A stretch of DNA of 37,397 bases, from NCBI GenBank assembly GCA_902528415.1, contig CABZSR010000015.1, positions 1 through 37,397 on the forward strand, read 5' to 3'. Both the position numbers and the translations under genes were made by a program. The DNA is from an uncultured SAR116 cluster alpha proteobacterium. Lineage in GTDB: Bacteria; Pseudomonadota; Alphaproteobacteria; Puniceispirillales; Marisalimonadaceae. A model generated the notes under the pieces. That model had not been told where the DNA came from and made no database searches. It saw only the letters and a list, made by a program, of their open reading frames with translations. How positions within the stretch are numbered: position 1 is the first letter of the stretch; every line of letters starts with the position of its first letter. This document shows positions 25,602-34,281 of the stretch, piece by piece.

Positions 25602-26102
25602 TTGTTAAAAAAAATAAAACCATCTTTAATCATCAATAAAATAAATACTTTTGTAATTTTTTTCTTATTTAGTTTTTCAGCGCTTTCAGCAGGTGGAGGT
25701 GATGATGATAAAAAAGACACATCTGTTAAATCAGCCTACTATTATAAGGCAGTTAAATTAATAAAGAAAAAGTCTTTTAATCTTGCAATTGAAAACCTCT
25801 TGAAAGCTGAACAAAATAATAAAACTGATCCAGATATATACAATTACCTCGGTTTTTCGTTTAGGAAAACTGGAGACTTAGAAAAAGCGGGAATGTATTA
25901 TAATAAGGCATTAACTATATCCCCTAAGCATAAAGGTGCACTTGAATATCAAGGAGAAATGTTTTTAACATTAGGACAATTACAAAAAGCAGAGTCGAAT
26001 TTGAAAAAATTAGAAAAAATTTGTTTTCTTGGTTGTGAAGAAGAAAAAATGTTAAAAACATCTATTTCAAAATACAAAAAAGGAAAAAAGAGTAATTATT
26101 AG
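25602..26102 (+). CDS. Exported tetratricopeptide-repeat protein
   Basis: Exported or periplasmic protein of 166 aa. A signal peptide ends near ALSA|GGGDDDKK. TPR units follow at about 44-75, 78-111 and 112-140 (for example DIYNYLGFSFRKTGDLEKAGMYYNKALTISPKH). The C-terminus is rich in lysine. The start is TTG at 25602, supported by TGGAG 6-7 bases upstream; the GTG nearby is out of frame. It probably acts as a protein-interaction scaffold at the envelope. Partner unknown; the divergent DUF4864-like gene is the closest candidate. Confidence 0.85.
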   Translation: MLKKIKPSLIINKINTFVIFFLFSFSALSAGGGDDDKKDTSVKSAYYYKAVKLIKKKSFNLAIENLLKAEQNNKTDPDIYNYLGFSFRKTGDLEKAGMYYNKALTISPKHKGALEYQGEMFLTLGQLQKAESNLKKLEKICFLGCEEEKMLKTSISKYKKGKKSNY

Positions 26103-26120
26103 TTAATATCACAAATTAGA

Positions 26121-26948
26121 ATGGAATTAAAAATGAAGTCATTTGACGAATTATCCTTGAAAGAAATTGTTGATGAAGTTCAAGATGGATTTATATTAGG
26201 AATACCTGCTGATTATTCAGGTGTTCCTATGAAATTTACAAAGGAACTAATAAAAAAAGGTGTCAAAAATTTAAAATTGTACTGTCTTCCATTGACTACA
26301 ATTCAAGGTGACATGTTAATTGGAAGTGGGTGTGTATCTGAAATTGAAGCTGCAGCTGTAACGTTAGGCGAATTTGGAATGGCTCCTAGATTTTCCGAAG
26401 CTGTTGAAAATGGTAAAATTTTAATTAAAGACTCAACCTGTCCGGCATTACATGCCCAACTTCAAGCAACTGAAAAATCTGTTCCATTCATGCCTTTGAG
26501 GGGAGTAATTGGATCTGATATTCAAAAACATAGAAAAGATTGGCATGTTATCGAAAACCCCATGAGATCATCAGGAGTTAGAGAAGAGCCTGTATTATTA
26601 CTTCCTGCTGTTCAGTTAGATATTTTAGTTTTTCATGCCCCCTGCTCTGATAGAAACGGAAATATACAAATTGGACGAAGAAGAGAATTAGCTACTTTAG
26701 CACATGCTTCAAAAAAAGTGTTTGTAACTGTAGAAAAAGTTCTAGATATAGATTTTTTTGAGGATGAATTATCTGCAGCTACTTGTCTTCCTGCTCTATA
26801 TGTAAATGGTATTTCAATTGTTAAAAATGGTGCTTGGCCATGCGCGCTTCCTGGCGTATATAGCTCAGATAATGAAGAAATAAAAAAATATTCTTTAGCA
26901 GCTAAGACTAAAGAAGGTTTTGGAGAATATATGAGATATTGTCTGTAA
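26121..26948 (+). CDS. Family I CoA-transferase-like subunit A (IpdA/glutaconate-type)
   Basis: Alpha subunit of a family I CoA-transferase-like enzyme, 275 aa. GFILGIPADYSGVPMKFTKELIKKGVKNLKLY is the N-terminal part. IEAAAVTLGEFGMAPRF (E84) and the following FMPLRGVIGSDI region are also typical of the glutaconate/IpdA branch. The C-terminal half includes DILVFHAPCSDRNGNIQIGRRRELATLA. The ATG at 26121 may be replaced by a second ATG four codons later (MKSFDEL). It precedes subunit B by 22 bases. It could be a CoA-transferase or, as in IpdAB, a CoA-ester hydrolase. Confidence 0.8.
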   Translation: MELKMKSFDELSLKEIVDEVQDGFILGIPADYSGVPMKFTKELIKKGVKNLKLYCLPLTTIQGDMLIGSGCVSEIEAAAVTLGEFGMAPRFSEAVENGKILIKDSTCPALHAQLQATEKSVPFMPLRGVIGSDIQKHRKDWHVIENPMRSSGVREEPVLLLPAVQLDILVFHAPCSDRNGNIQIGRRRELATLAHASKKVFVTVEKVLDIDFFEDELSAATCLPALYVNGISIVKNGAWPCALPGVYSSDNEEIKKYSLAAKTKEGFGEYMRYCL

Positions 26949-26970
26949 AAATAGTTTCAAGGTAATAAAA

Positions 26971-27711
26971 GTGAACTTAGACATTCAAAGGGAAGAACTT
27001 TTAATAAGTCAGTTAGCTGATTTATTAAAAAATGACAAACACGTAGCCGTTGGTGCTGCTTCTCCTATACCAGGCGCTGCGGCTTTACTTGCTAAAGAAG
27101 AAGCAAAGTTTTTGAATAAAAGGTTAAGAGTAACTATTCTTCATTCAAATAAATATAACAATTTTACAGATGGGGCGAGAGAACTTTTTGATTGTGCCGC
27201 TCAGGGACGAATAGACACTTTTTTTTTAGGAGGTGTTCAAATTGATGGACAAGCAAACATTAATTTAGTAGGAACTGGGGAGTATCCAAAAATAAAAAAA
27301 AGATTTCCTGGATCATTTGGTTCAGCACTAATGTACTTTGTAGTTCCAAAAATAATTTTATTTAGGGAAGAACATTCTCCACGGACTTTAGTAAAAAAAG
27401 TTGATTTTATATCTGCCCCTGGGGTCTCTGAAAGAGGAGTCTACAGGCCAGGAGGACCCAAATATTTACTAACGAACAGAGCTTTATTTAAGTTTAATAA
27501 AAACTTAAAAAAGTTTTTTTTATGTAAAATTAATGAAAAAGAAACTGTTAAAAATTTAATTAAAGTGACAGGTTTTGATTTTGATGTAGATAATAAAATT
27601 TCTCAAATGCCTAATCCCGACACTAATAGAATAAATATTTTGAGAGATAAGATTGCACCCATGATTTCAGAATTTTATCCAGAGTTCGCAAACAGGATCT
27701 GGGGTATTTAA
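26971..27711 (+). CDS. Family I CoA-transferase-like subunit B, no catalytic SENG motif
   Basis: Beta subunit partner of the preceding gene, 246 aa. VAVGAASPIPGAAALLAKE near 25-44 and RIDTFFLGGVQIDGQANINLVGTG near 80-105 belong to the family. At the position where transferases carry the catalytic Glu (SENG or similar), this protein reads LHSNKYN (57-63), with no Glu. The IpdB branch also lacks that Glu and acts as a ring-opening hydrolase of CoA esters. The start is GTG with AAGGTAAT upstream. The two subunits should form a heteromer. The substrate is unknown. Confidence 0.78.
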   Translation: MNLDIQREELLISQLADLLKNDKHVAVGAASPIPGAAALLAKEEAKFLNKRLRVTILHSNKYNNFTDGARELFDCAAQGRIDTFFLGGVQIDGQANINLVGTGEYPKIKKRFPGSFGSALMYFVVPKIILFREEHSPRTLVKKVDFISAPGVSERGVYRPGGPKYLLTNRALFKFNKNLKKFFLCKINEKETVKNLIKVTGFDFDVDNKISQMPNPDTNRINILRDKIAPMISEFYPEFANRIWGI

Positions 27712-27717
27712 CTCATA

Positions 27718-28404
27718 ATGAAAAAGCTAATTTTTCTAATATTTATTTTAATTTTAGTTTTCTCAATTTCATACTTTTATCTTCAAGAAATTTTGAATTT
27801 AGATAGTTTAAAACAAAACAATAGGTGGTTGATAATATGGGCTAACGAAGAGTATTTATTATCTAGATTAGTTTTTTTCATTTCTTATATAATTTTTGCA
27901 GGCTTATCCTTTCCATTATTACCTAGTGTATTAACTATTGCTGCTGGGGCTTTATTTGGTGTTTTGGAAGGTGTAATAATAGTATCCTTTGCTTCAACAA
28001 TTGGAGCTTGTTTGTGTTTCTTAATATCTAGATATTTCTTGTCTGATTTCGTTAATGACAAATTTTTAAAAAAAAAATCTGTAATAATAAAAAAATTTAA
28101 TGAAGATGGTTCTTTGTATCTATTAAGTTTAAGGTTAATTCCAACTATTTCATTTATATTTATTAACTTAGTAATGGGTGTCTTGCCCATTAGCCTTAAA
28201 AAATTTTATTATATAAGCCAATTAGGTATGTTGCCAGCCACAATAGTTTATGTGAATGCAGGTTCAGAAATATCAAAGGTAAATAATATCAATGATATTA
28301 TGTCTTTCTCACTCTTACTGAGCTTTACTTTAATAGCTATATTTCCTTTTTTGACAAAATGGTTAATGAGTTATTTTAATACGAGAAAAAAAATAAAATA
28401 TTAA
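27718..28404 (+). CDS. VTT-domain (TVP38/TMEM64-like) membrane protein
   Basis: Membrane protein of 228 aa, with about six hydrophobic segments. The VTT core is seen in [21 protein letters not shown] (near 65), [17 protein letters not shown] (near 90), [18 protein letters not shown] (near 135), and AGSEI near 185. The usual RLxPxxPF motif has S in place of its second Pro (RLIPTISF). The family is linked to lipid scrambling and envelope maintenance in general; the role here is unknown. It starts 7 bases after the CoA-transferase B stop. Its stop overlaps that of convergent acs by 4 bases. Confidence 0.85.
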   Translation: MKKLIFLIFILILVFSISYFYLQEILNLDSLKQNNRWLIIWANEEYLLSRLVFFISYIIFAGLSFPLLPSVLTIAAGALFGVLEGVIIVSFASTIGACLCFLISRYFLSDFVNDKFLKKKSVIIKKFNEDGSLYLLSLRLIPTISFIFINLVMGVLPISLKKFYYISQLGMLPATIVYVNAGSEISKVNNINDIMSFSLLLSFTLIAIFPFLTKWLMSYFNTRKKIKY

Positions 28405-30341
28405 ATATTCTTTCTGTTTTCCACTAAGTTTTCTACAACTAATGGGTCAGCTAAAGTAGATATATCTCCAAGTTCGTCATGCTCGTTTGCCGCAATTTTT
28501 CTCAAAATACGCCTCATTATTTTACCAGATCTTGTTTTAGGAAGCCCTGGTGCAAATTGAATCAAGTCAGGTGTAGCAATAGATCCTATCTCCTTTCTAA
28601 CCCACTTTTTAAGTTCTAATAACAATTCCTCAGAGCTTTCAACATTAATGTTTACTGTAACATACGCGTAGATACCTTGACCTTTAATATCGTGCGGGTA
28701 GCCAACAACTGCAGCTTCAGCAACATCAGAATGAGCAACAAGTGCTGATTCAACTTCTGCTGTTCCCATTCTATGGCCAGACACATTAATCACGTCATCA
28801 ACTCTTCCAGTAATCCAAAAATATCCATCTTTATCTCTTCTACAACCATCTCCAGAAAAGTATCTTCCAGGAAAAGTCGAAAAATATGTGTCAATAAAAC
28901 GTTGATGGTCACCATATACTGTTCTCATTTGTCCTGGCCAAGACATATTTATACATAAATTGCCTTCAGTAGCTCCTTCTAGCTCATTATTTTCAGCATC
29001 GACAAGAACTGGCAAAATACCAAAAAAAGGTTTGGTAGCAGAGCCAGGTTTTGTTGGAGTTGCGCCAGGTAAAGGTGTTATCAATATTCCACCAGTTTCA
29101 GTTTGCCACCAAGTATCAACTATCGGGCACTTATTATTTCCAACAACATTATTGTACCAATTCCATGCCTCTGGATTAATCGGTTCACCAACACTACCCA
29201 ATATCCTTAAGCTGTTTCGTTTTGTTTTCTCAACTGGATCATCTCCTTCAGCCATCAATGCTCTTATTGCTGTTGGTGCAGTATAAAAAATATTTACTTG
29301 GTGTTTATCAACAATTTCCCAAAATCGACTTACAGTTGGGTAATTAGGAACACCTTCAAACATAAGAGTTGTGGCACCATTAGAAAGTGGTCCGTAGACT
29401 ATATAAGAATGACCTGTAACCCAGCCAACATCAGCAGTACACCAATAAATTTCGTTTTCCTGATAATCAAAAACATAATGATGTGTCATAGAAGCATAAA
29501 CCATATAACCACCAGTAGAATGAAGAACTCCTTTTGGTTTACCAGTAGATCCAGAGGTATATAAAATGAACATTGGGTCTTCAGCATTTATTTCAGTTGG
29601 AGGACAATCAGGAGAGGCCTTTGCCATTTCTTCGTGATACCAAATATCTTGTCCTTCAATCCAATTAATTTCTGATCCTGTTCTTTTAACAACAATTGTA
29701 GTTTTACACATTTTTGCCTTTGATATAGCCTCATCAGTATTGGACTTGAGAGGTATTACTTTGCCACCCCGTATACCTTCGTCAGCGGTTATAATAATTG
29801 AAGAATTACAATCTTCTATTCTTCCAGCAAGTGCATCTGGAGAAAATCCACCAAAAACTACAGAGTGAATTGCTCCAATTCTAGTACAAGCTAACATTGC
29901 AATTGTTGCTTCAGGAATCATAGGCATATAAATAGTTATACGATCTCCTTTTTTGGCACCAGCATCCTTTAAGACATTAGAAAATTTACAAACATCTGTG
30001 TAGAGGTCATTGTAACTTATATGTTTAGATTCGTTTGGATTATCACCCTCCCAAATAATTGCAGTATTTTTACCTTTTGTTTTCAGGTGTCTATCTAAGC
30101 AGTTAAAACTTGCATTTAGAGTCCCATCTTCATACCAACTAATATGAAGATTTTCTTTTTTAAATGATACATCCTTAACTTTTGTATACGGCTTTATCCA
30201 ATCAATCCGCTGACCATGTTCTTTCCAAAATTCTTCTGGAGAGTTAATAGACTCACTATACATTTTTTCATAAATTTTTTCATTGGCATGGGAGTTTTTA
30301 ACAATGTCTAATGCTGGTTTATATAAATCTTTATCTGTCAT
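28401..30341 (-). CDS. acs: Acetyl-CoA synthetase
   Basis: Adenylate-forming enzyme that makes acetyl-CoA from acetate, ATP and CoA, 646 aa, the normal Acs length. The order of motifs is [15 protein letters not shown] (ATP loop), [32 protein letters not shown] (with the acetate-pocket Trp), [29 protein letters not shown], and the C-terminal [14 protein letters not shown]. The last contains the Lys that is reversibly acetylated in the family. GGAGTAGAAG precedes the ATG. It follows recX by 15 bases on the same strand, so the two are probably co-transcribed. It suits growth on low-level acetate. Confidence 0.98.
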   Translation of the reverse strand: MTDKDLYKPALDIVKNSHANEKIYEKMYSESINSPEEFWKEHGQRIDWIKPYTKVKDVSFKKENLHISWYEDGTLNASFNCLDRHLKTKGKNTAIIWEGDNPNESKHISYNDLYTDVCKFSNVLKDAGAKKGDRITIYMPMIPEATIAMLACTRIGAIHSVVFGGFSPDALAGRIEDCNSSIIITADEGIRGGKVIPLKSNTDEAISKAKMCKTTIVVKRTGSEINWIEGQDIWYHEEMAKASPDCPPTEINAEDPMFILYTSGSTGKPKGVLHSTGGYMVYASMTHHYVFDYQENEIYWCTADVGWVTGHSYIVYGPLSNGATTLMFEGVPNYPTVSRFWEIVDKHQVNIFYTAPTAIRALMAEGDDPVEKTKRNSLRILGSVGEPINPEAWNWYNNVVGNNKCPIVDTWWQTETGGILITPLPGATPTKPGSATKPFFGILPVLVDAENNELEGATEGNLCINMSWPGQMRTVYGDHQRFIDTYFSTFPGRYFSGDGCRRDKDGYFWITGRVDDVINVSGHRMGTAEVESALVAHSDVAEAAVVGYPHDIKGQGIYAYVTVNINVESSEELLLELKKWVRKEIGSIATPDLIQFAPGLPKTRSGKIMRRILRKIAANEHDELGDISTLADPLVVENLVENRKNI

Positions 30342-30356
30342 CTTCTACTCCACTTT

Positions 30357-30932
30357 TTATATATTATCTTCTAATATTAAATCCGCATTTTCAATATCTT
30401 TTATATTTATTACTTTTCGAATTACTTCTAACGTAAATCCTTTTCTTGAGAGAGCCCCTAACCATTTTTCTCTTAGAGTGTACTCGTTAGTTTCATTATT
30501 TATTTTTTCATTTTTATAATAAATACCTATATTTTTTTTCTTAATAAATTTTAAAGCAGCAACCATCTCTGCGTCTTCATGCCCTTCATCTACTATGTCA
30601 ATAGCAGATTGTATCACATCATTTGATAGACCTTTTTCTTTTAATTTGGCGTAAATTAATCTTTGTGAATTTCCTTGTCGTCTCATTGAACGAACTTTAA
30701 TTTCAGCAAAACGTTTATCATCAATAAATTTAGCTGAGATCATTTCATTTTTAATTAAATCAATAAATTTAATTGATTCTGTTTCACTTAAATCATGTTG
30801 AAAATTAGATAATTTTCTCTTCATAGTACTTTCAAATTGATGTATTGAAACTTCATAACGTGCTAAATATGACATAGCTGAATTTCTTAACCTTTTAATA
30901 ATTTTCTCTTCGTTACTCATTAAATGAATCAT
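30357..30932 (-). CDS. recX: RecX family regulatory protein
   Basis: RecA-modulating protein, 191 aa. The helical, charged pattern fits the three tandem three-helix repeats of RecX: AMSYLARYEVSIHQFESTMKRKL near 20-40, then ISAKFIDDKRFAEIKVRSMRRQGNSQRLIYAKLKEKGL in 71-107, and AALKFIKKKN with WLGALSRKGFTLEVIRKVI further on. The start could also be the ATG four codons later (30920); neither has a clear ribosome binding site. It would inhibit or tune RecA filaments. recA is not in the window. It is unusual as the gene directly upstream of acs. Confidence 0.85.
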   Translation of the reverse strand: MIHLMSNEEKIIKRLRNSAMSYLARYEVSIHQFESTMKRKLSNFQHDLSETESIKFIDLIKNEMISAKFIDDKRFAEIKVRSMRRQGNSQRLIYAKLKEKGLSNDVIQSAIDIVDEGHEDAEMVAALKFIKKKNIGIYYKNEKINNETNEYTLREKWLGALSRKGFTLEVIRKVINIKDIENADLILEDNI

Positions 30933-31012
30933 TTATGTTTATTAAAGCTGACTAGTTATGACTATATATATATTATAAAAATTATAAATATTTAAGTTGT
31001 AGGAGTAAAAGT

Positions 31013-31822
31013 TTGACAAAGACAAATTTTGACTTAGGAGTAAAACGTGAAATTGGAAAAGTTAACTGGACTGGTTTGTTTACTCTTTATTTGAAAGAGG
31101 TAAAGAGGTTCTCAAATGTTTTTTTACAAACTATTACTGCTCCAATGGTAACGACTTTGCTTTTCGTAATTGTTTTTTCTATTGCCATTGACAGAAGTGC
31201 GGGATTTAAAGGAATTTCTTTTATTACATTCTTAGTTCCTGGTTTAATAATGATGAGTGTCTTACAAAATTCATTTGCAAATGTTTCCTCTGCATTTATG
31301 ACTGCAAAAGTTCAAGGCTCAATAGTAGATCTGTTAATGTCCCCATTGGGACCAATAGAAATATTAATTGCACATGCTATGGCTGGTGTCACAAGAGGTT
31401 TATGTGTTTTTATTGCGTCTTTCATTTTGCTCTGGGGATTGGGCATTTTAAATTTTCCTAATCATTTTATCTGGATGACATTATTTTTATTACAAGGAGC
31501 ATTTTTTTTAGCAATAATAGGAATGTTAGCAGGTATCTGGGCACAAAAATTTGATCAGCTGGCTATTATTTCAAACTTTGTTATTCAACCATTAGCGTTT
31601 CTATCTGGGACTTTTTATTCTATTGAAAGACTTCCAGATTCTCTTAAAGTAATAGCTTATTGTAATCCAATTTTCTATGCGATTGATGGATTAAGATATA
31701 GTTTTTTAGGATTGAGTGACGCTTCTCCTATTACAGGAAGTATGATTTTACTTTTTTGTAATTTAGGACTAAGTTATTTTGCCTGGTATATACTAAAAAA
31801 AGGCTACCGACTTCGTGCATAA
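31013..31822 (+). CDS. ABC-2 type transporter permease
   Basis: Membrane permease of an ABC-2 exporter, 269 aa, with about six hydrophobic segments. The pattern SNVFLQTITAPMVTTLLFVIVFSIAIDR opens the domain; then FITFLVPGLIMMSVLQNSFANVSSAFMTAKVQGSIVDLLMSPLGPIEILIAH follows, and LAFLSGTFYSIERLPDSLKVIAYCNPIFYAIDGLRY is near the C-terminus. This is the YadH-like group. The start is TTG, with TAGGAG upstream and no usable ATG. No ATP-binding partner is adjacent; it must lie elsewhere. Confidence 0.9.
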   Translation: MTKTNFDLGVKREIGKVNWTGLFTLYLKEVKRFSNVFLQTITAPMVTTLLFVIVFSIAIDRSAGFKGISFITFLVPGLIMMSVLQNSFANVSSAFMTAKVQGSIVDLLMSPLGPIEILIAHAMAGVTRGLCVFIASFILLWGLGILNFPNHFIWMTLFLLQGAFFLAIIGMLAGIWAQKFDQLAIISNFVIQPLAFLSGTFYSIERLPDSLKVIAYCNPIFYAIDGLRYSFLGLSDASPITGSMILLFCNLGLSYFAWYILKKGYRLRA

Positions 31823-31840
31823 AATAATAATAATATTTTC

Positions 31841-33004
31841 ATGGAAATTTTCAAAATGAACAAAGTTCAAAAAATACCTGGTATTTTATCAAGTCAAGAA
31901 CTTCTAGAATTAATTAATAAAAATATTATTATTAGTGATCACGAGATTGAAAAAGACATAATTCAACCAGCTTCCATTGATTTAAGGCTGGGAATAAAAG
32001 CATGGCGCGTTCCTGCGTCCTTCCTTCCAGGTAAAGGTAACAAAGTTTCAAGTAGATTAAAAGATCTTGCCATGCACAAGTTTAGTCTTATAGATGGTGC
32101 AGTCTTAGAATGTGGATGCGTTTACATTGTAAAGCTTTTAGAAAGAGTTTCTTTAGCAGACGATCTAACAGGCACTGCAAACCCAAAAAGTTCAACTGGT
32201 AGATTAGATGTTTTTACAAGATTAATAGTTGATGGCGCACTAGAATTTGAAGATGTTCCGGCTGGCTATGAAGGGCCACTATATGTAGAAATATCTCCTC
32301 GAACATTTTCTGTTTTAGTCAGAACTGGGTCTAGATTAAATCAACTGAGAATCAGAAGAGGACAATCTTTCACATCAGACAAAGAAATGGAGATTTTACA
32401 AGAGCATGTAGGATTAGTCAGAAGTCAAGACAAAGTGGATCTATCTGATAAAATTAAAGATGGCGTTCCTTTATCAGTAGATTTAATTGGAGAAAATGGG
32501 TTGATTGGATATAAGGCTAGAAAACATTCTAACCTTATAGATATTGATAAACCAAATTTTTATAAACGAGAGCTTTTTTGGGAAAAAATAACTACTGAAG
32601 ATTTAGTCTATCAATCCAACAACAATGAAAGTGACAATAATTCTGGTAGCTTAATTCTTAGTCCAGACGCTTTTTATATATTAGCTAGTAAAGAGTATGT
32701 TTCTGTTCCATCAAATTACGCAGCTGAAATGAGAGCATACGATACAAGGGTTGGAGAATTTAGAGCTCATTATGCTGGATTTTTTGATCCAGGCTTTGGT
32801 TTAACTGATTTGGGAGCCTCTAAAACTAGAGCTGTATTAGAGGTCAGATCTCATGACGTTCCTTTTCTAATTGAACAAGGTCAAACAGTTTGTAGATTAG
32901 TATACGAACCAATGGCAAACATTCCTGCATTTTTATATGGAGAGGCAGGTAGTACTAATAATTACCAAGCTCAAGGATTAAAGTTAGCCAAACATTTTAT
33001 TTAG
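31841..33004 (+). CDS. dcd: 2'-Deoxycytidine 5'-triphosphate deaminase, two-domain form
   Basis: Deaminates dCTP to dUTP in the thymidylate pathway, 387 aa. The protein is about twice the length of E. coli Dcd and contains two dCTP-deaminase-like halves. Half 1 has IIQPASIDLRLG, NPKSSTGRLDVFTRL and GYEGPLYVEIS; half 2 has LILSPDAFYILASKEYV, RVGEFRAHYAGFFDPGFG and AVLEVRSHDVPFLI. Each half keeps a Glu at the position of the catalytic residue. The long form is common in Alphaproteobacteria. The ATG at 31841 or one five codons later may be used. It follows the ABC-2 gene by 18 bases. Confidence 0.9.
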   Translation: MEIFKMNKVQKIPGILSSQELLELINKNIIISDHEIEKDIIQPASIDLRLGIKAWRVPASFLPGKGNKVSSRLKDLAMHKFSLIDGAVLECGCVYIVKLLERVSLADDLTGTANPKSSTGRLDVFTRLIVDGALEFEDVPAGYEGPLYVEISPRTFSVLVRTGSRLNQLRIRRGQSFTSDKEMEILQEHVGLVRSQDKVDLSDKIKDGVPLSVDLIGENGLIGYKARKHSNLIDIDKPNFYKRELFWEKITTEDLVYQSNNNESDNNSGSLILSPDAFYILASKEYVSVPSNYAAEMRAYDTRVGEFRAHYAGFFDPGFGLTDLGASKTRAVLEVRSHDVPFLIEQGQTVCRLVYEPMANIPAFLYGEAGSTNNYQAQGLKLAKHFI

Positions 33005-33077
33005 ACTTTCTTATTTATTCCTTTTTATTTATTATCGTTTGTATATTCTATTCAAAATTTTTTAAAAGAGTTTAAAC

Positions 33078-34275
33078 ATGACTATTAGTCCATCAATAAT
33101 GACAACGTATGGTAGAATTGATATTGCATTTACTCATGGTGAAGGAAGCTTTTTAGTTGCCGAAGATGGAAAAAAATATTTAGACTATGCTAGTGGTATA
33201 GCTGTAAATGCCTTTGGGCATTGTCATCCTAAATTAGTTGAAGCTCTTCAAGATCAAGCCTCTAAGTTGTGGCACACTTCTAATCTTTATAGAATACTAG
33301 AGCAGGAAACAGTCGCAGAAAAACTCGTGGCTAATTCATGTGCAGATAGAGTTTTCTTTTGCAACTCTGGTGCAGAAGCAACTGAGGGTGCAGTAAAAGT
33401 CGCAAGAAGATATGCCTGGGCTAATGGTGAAAAAGAGAGAACAGAAATTATATGTGCAACAGGTGCTTTTCATGGTCGTACATTAGCTATGTTAGCTGCA
33501 AATGACAGACCATTATTTAGAGAAGGTTTTGGACCATCCGCTCAAGGTTTCACTCACGTAGAATGGGGTGATATAGAAAGTTTAAAACAAGTTATAGGAA
33601 AACATGTTGCAGCTATTTTGGTAGAACCTGTTCAGGGAGAAGGTGGTGCCAGAAAAGCTCCTGAAGGATATTTAAAATTACTGAATGATATAGCTAAGGA
33701 AAATGGATCTTTGTTGATCTCAGATGAAGTACAAATAGGTATGGGCAGATCAGGTACTTTATTTGCCTATCAAAAAGAGGACATAGAGCCTGACATAATT
33801 GCATTGGCTAAGGGCCTTGGAGGTGGATTTCCAGTTGGAGCAGTAATGGCTAAAGCAGAAGTAGGTGATGCGATGGTGCCTGGAACCCATGGTAGTACTT
33901 TTGGAGGTAATCCATTAGCAATGCGTTCCGCAAATGCTGTTTTAGAACTTCTATTAGAAAATGATTTTTTTGAGTAATTTAAGAAAAATGATTGTTTATT
34001 TTGACAAGAAAATGGACGAACTTATAAAAAATGATATGCAAAATAATCCTATAATTTTTGCAAAAAAAGGCTCTGGAATGTTAAGAGGATTTCAATTGAA
34101 TGAAGATGTAACTGCAGGAGATTTTAGCAATATTGCTAGAGAAAAAAGTTTGTTATTAGTAGGTGCTGCAGAAAATACAATTAGATTGCTTCCTCCATTA
34201 AACACATCGAAAGAAGAGGTGGATAATGCCTTTGATATACTTAATGATATAGTTTTAGAATTAAAGAAAACATAG
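33078..34275 (+). CDS. argD: Acetylornithine aminotransferase, apparent frameshift in a T7 run
   Basis: PLP-dependent aminotransferase of arginine biosynthesis (also used for lysine in many bacteria). The first frame (33078-33977) has the whole catalytic domain: NSGAEATEGAVK (97-108), FHGRT (131-135), SDEVQIGMGR with D216, and the PLP lysine K245 (LAKGLGGGFP). It ends at a stop after the T7 run at 33965-33971. The second frame, open from 33961 to 34275, carries the C-terminal domain (RKMIVYFDKKMDELI..., SLLLVGAAENTIRLLPPL). Removing one T joins them as LENDFLSNLRKM and gives a normal length near 398 aa. Truncation would remove an essential part, so error, slippage or a mutation must explain it. 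It is followed by argF after 6 bases. Confidence 0.93.
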
Positions 34276-34281
34276 AAAAAC

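Noticed and set aside
28960-29286. 108-codon open frame antisense to acs
   Set aside because: It is a shadow of the conserved acs reading frame and has no coding features of its own.
30933-31012. TATATATATA-rich stretch between recX and the ABC-2 gene as an origin or repeat element
   Set aside because: It is short, simple A/T sequence in an AT-rich genome with no boxes or repeats; an ordinary divergent promoter region explains it.
33961-34275. A separate small gene after argD
   Set aside because: Its protein is the C-terminal domain of ArgD in frame +1; there is no ribosome binding site in front of the ATG inside the T7 region.
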